Origin: Pseudorasbora parva
Taxonomy: Eukaryota > Chordata > Actinopteri > Cypriniformes > Gobionidae
Assembly (NCBI RefSeq): GCF_024679245.1
Contig: NC_090178.1
Span: forward strand, 25,821,203 to 25,885,202
Direction: 5' to 3'
DNA length: 64,000 nt
Position 1 is the first letter of the stretch; each line of letters opens with the position of its first letter. The position numbers and the translations under genes are program-made. The notes under the pieces are model-generated. The model made no database searches. It saw nothing but the letters and a program-made list of their open reading frames with translations, and was not told where the DNA came from. This document shows positions 57,567-64,000 of the stretch, piece by piece.

Positions 57567-57665
57567 CTGCAGTGAGCTGCTTAATGCGATGCTGAATTTT
57601 CAGCCTTCAGGTTTCCAACTTCTATATCTTCTAATAGCAGCTTTGTGGCAGCTTTCTAGAGCTGC
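57567..57665 (+). pseudogene. relic of a paralogous signal-peptide exon
   Basis: CTGCAGTGAGC and then TTTTCAGCCTTCAGGTTTCC and TTCTAATAGCAGCTTT match the first exon of the Ig gene (46707-46790). The frame from ATG at 57589 again spells a hydrophobic leader containing NFQPSGFQLLYLLIAAL. No splice donor follows at the equivalent position and no downstream Ig exons are seen before 58 kb. It therefore looks like the remains of a tandem duplicate. Confidence 0.6.
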
Positions 57666-57727
57666 AATTAGAAGATTCAAAAGTTGCAAATATGATGAAA
57701 ACACCCCATCACATAAAGAATATCACT

Positions 57728-58650
57728 GAAGGCAAGGCAAGTTTATTGCACATTTCATACACAATGGCAATTCAAAGTGCTTTACATAGAAATAAATTCA
57801 AATAGTGATACCACATCATAAGAAAAAGAATACCATGTTTAAAAATAGAAACAGTTGTAAAGAGAATTTTAAAGAGCAGGTTTGCAAAGTCTCCTGGACC
57901 TTACAAGCGGGTCCAAGATGGGCTTCTGTAGGGGATGTTACCTATGCCCTGCAGGGCCTCCCCTTTCTTGAGTCCTTCTTTACACTGTCTGCTACCACAA
58001 GCAGAATAAAGCAAAGCACACTGCTCTCCTGTTTCAATCTCTTCCAGTCAGACAGCCCTGAAAAATAATAATCAACAGATGTATAAGAAATAGAAATATA
58101 CATTTGTAAAGAAAATTAAAAAAATAATAAAATGATGATAACCAAAGATAAGAACAAAGGTAAACTAAAGCAGTTATAAAATATTAAAAAGATGATGTAT
58201 AAGATAAGGTGCAATCAGTCGGATATACAGTGGTACAGTGCTCATTCAGTAAATGCAAAGCTAAACAGATGTGTTTTGAATCTGGATTTGAATGTGGCTA
58301 CTGTTGGAGCACATCTGATCTGTTCAGGAAGCTGGTTCCAACTGCGGCTGCCATAATAGCTAAAAGTAGACTCTCCTTGCTTTGAGTGAACTCTTGGTAT
58401 TTCTAGCTGATTTGATCCTGCTGATCTGAGTGATCTGTTGGGTTTGTATTTAATCAGCATATCTGCAATATATTGAGGTCCTAGGTCATTGAGTGATTTA
58501 AAAACAAGTAATAGTACTTTAAAATCGATCGTAAATGTAACTGGAAGCCAGTGTAAAGACCTGAGGACTGGAGTGATATGGTCATATTTTCTGGTTCTGC
58601 TCAGAATCCTGGCAGCAGTGTTCTGTATTAGCTGCAGCTGTCTAATGGTA
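57728..58650 (-). pseudogene. LINE-2 reverse transcriptase C-terminal fragment
   Basis: On the minus strand, 58460-58242 reads a typical L2 tail (YYGSRSWNQLPEQIR, then FKSRFKTHLFSFAFTE). The segment just upstream (58650-58590) reads QLQLIQNTAARI, also L2-like. The 3' end is at about 57728 (GGCAAGTTTATTGCACATTT on the plus strand). The LINE is cut at 58650 by the DIRS-type element. Confidence 0.75.
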
Positions 58651-58875
58651 TTTCCCTTTCGAAAGGGAACTCGCGCTGCGTCAGCTGACGCTACGGGGAA
58701 CGCCTTCAGCGTGACAGGTGTCTGAAATCGCTATCAAATCACAATCCTACTGACCGTCGGCAGCTGGTGATGTCATCACCATGCGACCAGGAAGTATAAA
58801 AAGGCACCGTGCCAACATGACAACATCCTTTCGTCTTCAGGGACTGTTTTGTCTGGTTCGCTGGAAAGTCTTAAA

Positions 58876-60138
58876 ATGAAGTGCACACGCAAGGTTAAGG
58901 GAGTGTGCAGGAAGTGCGCTGATCCGTGTCCCAGGTTTCTTACGCCTGAGGACACACACACCCTTTGTGTGCTCTGCCTGGGGGAAGAGCACGTGCGGGA
59001 GGTTCTCGAGGGGGCCTCCTGCGCGAACTGCGAGCGTTTTCCATTGAGGACGCTCCGCTCTCGCCTGGCCTTCTTCTCGAGGGAAGAAGAGCCAGCATCT
59101 GGGAGCGGTCCCGCTCAAGCTGAGGCTGAGCGGCGCCGTCTGTCCTGGGGCTCCCAGATGGACCTGGCTCATCGTCTGGAGAGTACAGTTCTCACGGATG
59201 ATCAGCCAGGTCGCGAGAGCAGGCTGACGGAGGAGGAGTCGGATGGAGACTCCTCCTCGTCTTCAGCCCATGCTCTTCCGGTCGATCAGAGGATGGCTGT
59301 GGATGAGGGGGAAAATGAAGCTGAGGCTGAATCCTCCCAGCCATCCTGCCCCATGTATGGGGAGCTGCTAGATGTAATGGGGCGCGCGGCGCTGAGACTT
59401 CAGCTGCTGTGGCAGAGAGCCAGGGGAGAGGCCGCCCGCCCAGACAGATTGGGCGATCGGTTTCTCCCCGACCATAGCCGCCCAGCTCCCGGGAGCCTTC
59501 CATTCCTCCCCGACCTTCACGAGCAGGTCGTGGGGGCATGGAAGAAACCCTACTCGGCGCGAATCCATCGGCATCAGAGTTTTAACTTCGCTGATGTCGA
59601 GGGATTGGCCGAGGCAGGGTATGTGTCGATGCCGCCCATCGACGAGACGTTCGCGAACTATCTCGCATCCGGGCGGCCATCGACACTAAGAGCTCCAGCC
59701 CTGCCGTCTAAACCATTAAAGACGACTTCGCATCTGAACGGCAGGGCATACACGTCGGCGGGTCAGGCGGCGGCGGCCTTGCACACAATGGTGGTGTTGC
59801 AGGCCTATCAAGCCGATCTGCTGAGGGACCTCGATCAGGGGGAGGGCCTACCCCCTGATGCGATGGCTGAGTTGCGCCGCACCACAGATCTCTCTCTCCG
59901 GGCGGCCAAACACACAGCAGCCGCCATCGGACGGTCGATGGCGGCTATGGTCGCCACGGAGAGGCATCTGTGGCTGAACCTGGCGGACACCGGGGGGAAA
60001 GAAAAGGCTTTTCTCCTCGATGCCCCGGTCTGGCCCTCTGAGCTTTTCGGCACCTCTGTCGAGGCGGTGGTGGGAAAGTTCAGAGAGGCGAGGGCGCGCT
60101 CAGCGGCATATAGAACGTGTATTGTATGCGGCATATAG
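58876..60138 (+). CDS. DIRS-like Gag protein, 420 aa
   Basis: This is a putative structural and nucleic-acid-binding protein of a DIRS-type retrotransposon. The N-terminus is Cys-rich (Cys 3, 11, 14, 18, 31, 34, 49, 52), with CVLCLGEEH and CANCERF blocks suggesting zinc binding. An acidic, Ser-rich linker follows. The C-terminal half contains SMPPIDETFANYLASG and AYTSAGQAAAALHTMVVLQA, the region related to the C-terminal domain of LAP2-alpha, which is reported to derive from a DIRS-like gag. A 25-bp tandem duplication (60103-60127, 60128-60152) throws the frame into a stop at 60138. Beyond it a basic Arg/Lys-rich frame (to 60368) probably is the lost tail. The start chosen is the first ATG; a TTG 27 nt upstream keeps the frame open. 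Confidence 0.75.
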   Translation: MKCTRKVKGVCRKCADPCPRFLTPEDTHTLCVLCLGEEHVREVLEGASCANCERFPLRTLRSRLAFFSREEEPASGSGPAQAEAERRRLSWGSQMDLAHRLESTVLTDDQPGRESRLTEEESDGDSSSSSAHALPVDQRMAVDEGENEAEAESSQPSCPMYGELLDVMGRAALRLQLLWQRARGEAARPDRLGDRFLPDHSRPAPGSLPFLPDLHEQVVGAWKKPYSARIHRHQSFNFADVEGLAEAGYVSMPPIDETFANYLASGRPSTLRAPALPSKPLKTTSHLNGRAYTSAGQAAAALHTMVVLQAYQADLLRDLDQGEGLPPDAMAELRRTTDLSLRAAKHTAAAIGRSMAAMVATERHLWLNLADTGGKEKAFLLDAPVWPSELFGTSVEAVVGKFREARARSAAYRTCIVCGI

Positions 60139-61880
60139 AATGTGTATTCCGCCCAGGCAGGAGGGTGTCCCTGGCCCTTCGAGATCCGAGGATCATCGAT
60201 TGGGCCAACGCAGCAATTAGAAGATTCAAAAGGGCGCCCCCTCCGTGGAGGAATAGGACGCAGAAGGGGCGGGACACCCGCAACAGGAGGAGGGACATCG
60301 GGGAGAAGAGCCGCTTCCAGCGCCGGAAGCGGGGTGGTGAGTCTCCGCCCCCGAGGGCGCGGAAGTGATGTAAATGTGTCCCCTCCTTTGTTTTTCTGTT
60401 GTGTTTCTTTTCTCTCCCCGGGCGCGCTTCACACCAGGCCGCGCGGGCCGATGATGAGCGGATGTGAGACTCTGACGGCCTGCCAGGCCGGTGTGTGCTC
60501 TGCCCGCACACAGTGTATCGTCTCTGGGAAAAGCGGGATTTCGCGGCCGCCTCCTCGGCCTTACATTTGAGAATAAAGCGCCCCACCCTCAGGTTAGTGC
60601 GCCGAAGCATGCATGTTACATGAAGCGATGAGGCACTGAAGACAGCGGGTGAGTCCCCTTTTAGGGCAAACATTCTTCTTTTTAATGCCGTATGTTTGGA
60701 CTCTATGCTTCCCTGAGGGATATTTTGTCTACAAAAGATGAAGAAAAGTGTAACAGTTGGAGAAGTGGGCCTGTAGTTCCCCGGTAAAGAACGATGTTTG
60801 TATAAACACAGTGTGTTTATGTAGGCTGTATGTTTGCTAGTGTAGCAACAGTAGTTTACAAGGCTGTTTTCTCTTCTGGATATGTGTAATATGAGCAGTT
60901 GAGGCCACCGCACATGCCGCGGGCATGTAGCGGCGATATAAACTGACGTATGTTCTCCTGGCGAACTTTTTTAGCTGTAGCCACCTCTGGGTAGCGTTGG
61001 CACCTCTGCTAGTGAAATACCTAGATGAATTTGTGAGGTTAGGCTAGCGCATGAACTGCAGTAAGGTCTGTCCCAGTCCTTTGTAGGGCCGTTGTGGTGG
61101 GATTATCAGACCGATGCTAGTGCATCAAGTTGGCCTAGGCTGTTGATGGGATGACGGTGGCGTCTCGCGGTGGCATATCGCCCTGGCAGTTGCCCCGGGC
61201 TCCTGTCGGTATCCCTGCTGGAGCTTTGTATCCCTACCCGGCCTCCCCGCAGTAGGGTCGTCCGGCCAATGCCCACCCCCCTTCTGCATTTGGGGGTTGT
61301 TATTAATGCAAAAAGGTGTATAGCAGAATGAATCGCGACTCAGCCAGTGGTCGTGGGGACGGGGTAGGCGTCTCTTCGCGGTGCGCAGTCAGACTGGTTT
61401 TGCTAGCCCCGCCCCCCAGAGCTAGTGCGGCCGCCACTTCTGGGCGGCCCCCCGGCTTGGTTCAGGAAATGGCCGGTTGTGTGTGTTCAATATCTTTCAC
61501 TTTTGCTCTGTGTCTTCTGCTTCACCTTTTAGGCTCGGGTCGAGCTGTACTTCGCAACCATCTGAAAGCATCGGTTGGTAGGATGCTCCCCTGGAGTCGA
61601 AACACTGTCACGGCTGACGCCCTTGTGCGGACGGCGGACCGCTGGACGACCAGACGGCCGCCCTGGAGGCAGGTGGCGTAAGTTGTACTCCCCTCGCTTT
61701 AGAGGGTGCAAGGCATTTTATGCTGAGTGCACTGCTGTGGGCATTGTGTTTTAGGTCCACGCTGGTAGGCGCTGCCTGGGAGACTGCGCCGTCGCAGAAG
61801 GCTGCTATGGGCCGCTGGGGCGGACCGAATATAGAAGGCTGGCTGGCGGGAGACGCCAGCCGAGCCAGTCCGGGCAGTTA
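60139..61880 (+). other. GC-rich non-coding part of the DIRS derivative
   Basis: Apart from the basic frame to 60368, no ORF of known type is seen. Frames of 121 and 142 codons (61316-61681 and 60142-60570) are GC-driven and have no recognisable domain. Confidence 0.5.
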
Positions 61881-63600
61881 ACTCTAGGTCAGGTGGTAGG
61901 CCTCAGTAGGCCTCCCTGCGGGTGAGTTCTGACATCGTGGCCCATGTGAGCGGGGAGGGTTCTCCCCAACGATGTTGGCTGCAGTAGAAACCTCGTCATA
62001 AGTAGGCCCCTAACGGCCTCCCTGGGGATGAGTCCCCAGGTAGTGACTGGATACCCAGTCCTCATCAGCCAGCAGACAGCCACTGTCAGCCCGACTTTAA
62101 GGGCTCGCTGAGTTTCAGCACGCCTCATATGGCATCCCCTGAGGGGGTGACCTAGGGTTCCGACCATTGGTTGACAGGATCTAGGCCGCTTTAGGCCTCC
62201 TGTAGGGTGAGCCCCGGTTCCCAGGTCTTGCAACAGTGTGCGTGGGTGCTAGCCAGGCGGCTAGCATAGTCTGCTATCAGAGACGGGCCGCTTCAGGCCG
62301 TCCTATGGTCGTTTCCTGGCCCTGCGGGGTTTCCGGTGGGATTTGCCATCGGATAAGCACCGTATGTCACCAATCTAATAGGGAACTGCCATTCGGTAAT
62401 AGGCCTCTCCGGGCCGCCCTAAAAAGACCGGACTGTACGTAGGCGTCAAACAGGCCTCCCTGGAGGCGAGCCCCGGGAACACAACAGCTCCCAACAGTTT
62501 GCACGTTGGCTGGCAGGAAGTAGGCCGCTCTAGGCCGCCTGAGGGTGAGCCCCCGAGCTGGGACGCTTGGTAGGCCAGTGTATTAGGCTGTCAGGCCTTT
62601 TTGGGCCTTTTTGGGAGGGATTCCCGGACCAGGTCTCGGTGACAAGCTAGCTATTAGCATGGGTGGCTTCTGGCGTTATAGCCTCATGAGCCTCCTGAGG
62701 AACCAGTAAAGCCGCCTGCCTGCAGGCCGCCTGAGGGTGAGCCCCGAGCTGGGACGCTCGTTAGGCCAGTGTATTATGCTGTCAGGCCTCTTTGGGCCTT
62801 TTTGGGAGAGGATTCCCGGACCAAGGTCTCGGTGACAAGCTAGCCATTAGCATGGGTGGCTTCTGGCGGTATAGCCTCATGAGCCCCCTGAGGAACCAGT
62901 AAAGCCACCTTCCTGCGGCTCTTAACAGCTAACAGCTAACAGCAAACACTAACGGTGCTAGGTGGAGGCGCCTCATGGCCTCCCTGGAGGGGAAACGGTT
63001 CCTTGGAATGGGAACGTATAACTGGCTTTGGGCTGACAGCTAGCGGCTGCCCGCCGGTGGGTCCCGGCCTGAGCCGGTATAAATCAAGGGCGGGCTCATG
63101 CCCTAGCACAACGAGACTCCGTTTCTGCTGCGCAGTCCCTTCAGGACAGGGGACTGGCTAGCCTACAGCATGGGTTACCTACCAAGCTGGCTTAAGAGCT
63201 CCCCTCATTGAGGGTCGTCTGCGAGCTTACGGCCGCTTGAGTCTGATCAGACGGGCAGGCCCCCCTCGGGGCCTCCCGGGTAGATCAGTCCATAGGCCTT
63301 GTTTAGGCCTCCTGAGCACCCCTGTAATAAATGTGCTCAGTAGATCCTAGGATCGAGCAGAAGAGACTCCCCTCGATGGCAAGGGTAAGAAGCACTAAGC
63401 TGAGTACTGCTCTCCAGGATTCCCGTCTCCGAGTTCCGGTCTGAGGAGGATATTGCCAGTTTGCAGTCCCTCAGTCTGGATGCTCATGAGTAAGAGCGAT
63501 GTCCGGAGGCTCTGTTTTGACAGACAGGGTTGGCCAAGCTGGGGTGTCCCACAGAAGTGATGCCAGGTGAGGCCTCCCTGGTGGCATTCGGTGAAGGTTT
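61880..63600 (+). repeat. degenerate repeat array with GGCCTCCCTG core
   Basis: The phrase AGGCCTCCCTGNGGGTGAGC, in variants, recurs irregularly about every 80-200 bp (near 61905, 62008, 62195, 62450, 62535, 62727, 62968, 63271, 63310, 63570). A clear tandem duplication with a 192-bp unit is seen at 62533-62724 and 62725-62912, about 95 percent alike by eye. No coding frame runs through the array. Confidence 0.7.
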
Positions 63601-64000
63601 TCTCGAATAAAGTGACGGGCTGGGGCGCCCTCGGGTCCCCTAGCCACATTCCCTTAAGGGACTCCTTCCTTCGAAGTAGTAGGTCCCAGGCCCTCGAGCA
63701 AGCCGAGAGTAGGAAACCTCAGTTAAAACTTGTTTAGGTTCTCTCTTAGGCATATAGCTTGGGCTATGACCGTAGGGAATGATGTCACTGGCAGCCTGTG
63801 TGGCTAGAGGGGGAGTGGTTCAGACTTTCTGCGAACACTCGTCCAGGCAGTTCTCACTGCCAGTAAGGGGCGTGCACTCCCCTCAGCATGGCGGCGTGGG
63901 TATATCGTTCCCCGTAGCGTCAGCTGATTCAGCGCGAGTTCCCTTTCGAAAGGGAACGTCCCCGGTTACGTATGTAACCTTAGTTCCCTGAGAACAGGGA

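Larger units (their letters stand above)
58652..64000 (+). mobile_element. DIRS-type retrotransposon derivative, right end near or beyond window edge
   Basis: The inverted terminal repeats are 51 nt long, at 58652-58702 and 63906-63956 (start TTCCCTTTCGAAAGGGAACT), with two mismatches. The first 18 nt are themselves a palindrome. Beyond the right repeat comes GGTTACGTATGTAACC, a 16-nt palindrome of the sort seen at DIRS ends. The element is GC-rich, unlike its AT-rich surroundings. It encodes a DIRS-like Gag, but no reverse transcriptase, RNase H, methyltransferase-like or tyrosine recombinase frame can be seen in the remaining 3.8 kb. It thus looks non-autonomous. It interrupts a LINE-2 copy. 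Confidence 0.7.

Noticed and set aside
60080..60913. 277-codon minus-strand frame
   Set aside because: It runs antisense across the end of the Gag and the GC-rich region. The composition keeps it open, and no domain or Cys/His pattern supports it.

Overview
The window is vertebrate nuclear DNA from a ray-finned fish, most likely a cyprinid. This is inferred from a fish-type cingulin gene with GT-AG introns, a teleost-style immunoglobulin-superfamily gene, and a dense load of repeats familiar from carp and zebrafish-like genomes: hAT and TTAA-type miniature elements, Tc1/mariner copies, LINE-2 fragments and a DIRS-type retrotransposon. There are no bacterial genes, operons or CRISPR arrays. 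Most open reading frames of 60-100 codons here are chance or lie in repeats.

Layout. 1-20.8 kb holds no host gene that I can support. It is a mosaic of DNA transposons, many with both ends and target-site duplications visible (1363, 2844, 5843, 6139 with a nested element at 6826, 9668, 11736, 15098, 17884, 19004), one 5'-truncated LINE-2 copy (13389) and long microsatellites. 20,822-37,763 (+) is a complete, frame-intact cingulin gene: 20 coding exons, 3549 nt, 1182 residues. Its introns carry further transposons, including a nested pair in the first. 37.8-39.5 kb is its probable 3' UTR. 39.5-46.6 kb is again repeats, among them a full-length Tc1-like element (42,446-44,079) with an uninterrupted 331-residue transposase and double direct repeats in long inverted repeats.

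46,728-54,275 (+) is a second host gene: seven coding exons for a 354-residue type I membrane protein with a signal peptide, two Ig domains, a stalk, one membrane span and a short tail with an ITIM-like tyrosine motif. Its introns hold a hAT-type miniature element, a broken mariner with another repeat inserted in it, a TTAA element and a tRNA-derived SINE. A relic of a paralogous signal-peptide exon lies at 57.6 kb. This suggests the gene once had a tandem neighbour.

55.2-56.8 kb is a decayed Tc1 element on the minus strand, and 57.7-58.6 kb a LINE-2 fragment. From 58,652 to the right edge lies a large GC-rich DIRS-type element. It has 51-nt inverted terminal repeats and a Gag-like ORF, but about 3.8 kb of imperfectly repeated non-coding DNA where reverse transcriptase and tyrosine recombinase would be expected.

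The two host genes are not an operon and are not expected to work together: cingulin is a tight-junction adaptor, and the Ig protein looks like an inhibitory-type surface receptor. I found no clear new biological system. The strongest leads are the intact IR/DR Tc1 element, the DIRS derivative with its degenerate repeat array, the ITIM-like Ig receptor, and the set of TTAA-flanked and 8-bp-duplication miniature elements whose boundaries can be read directly.
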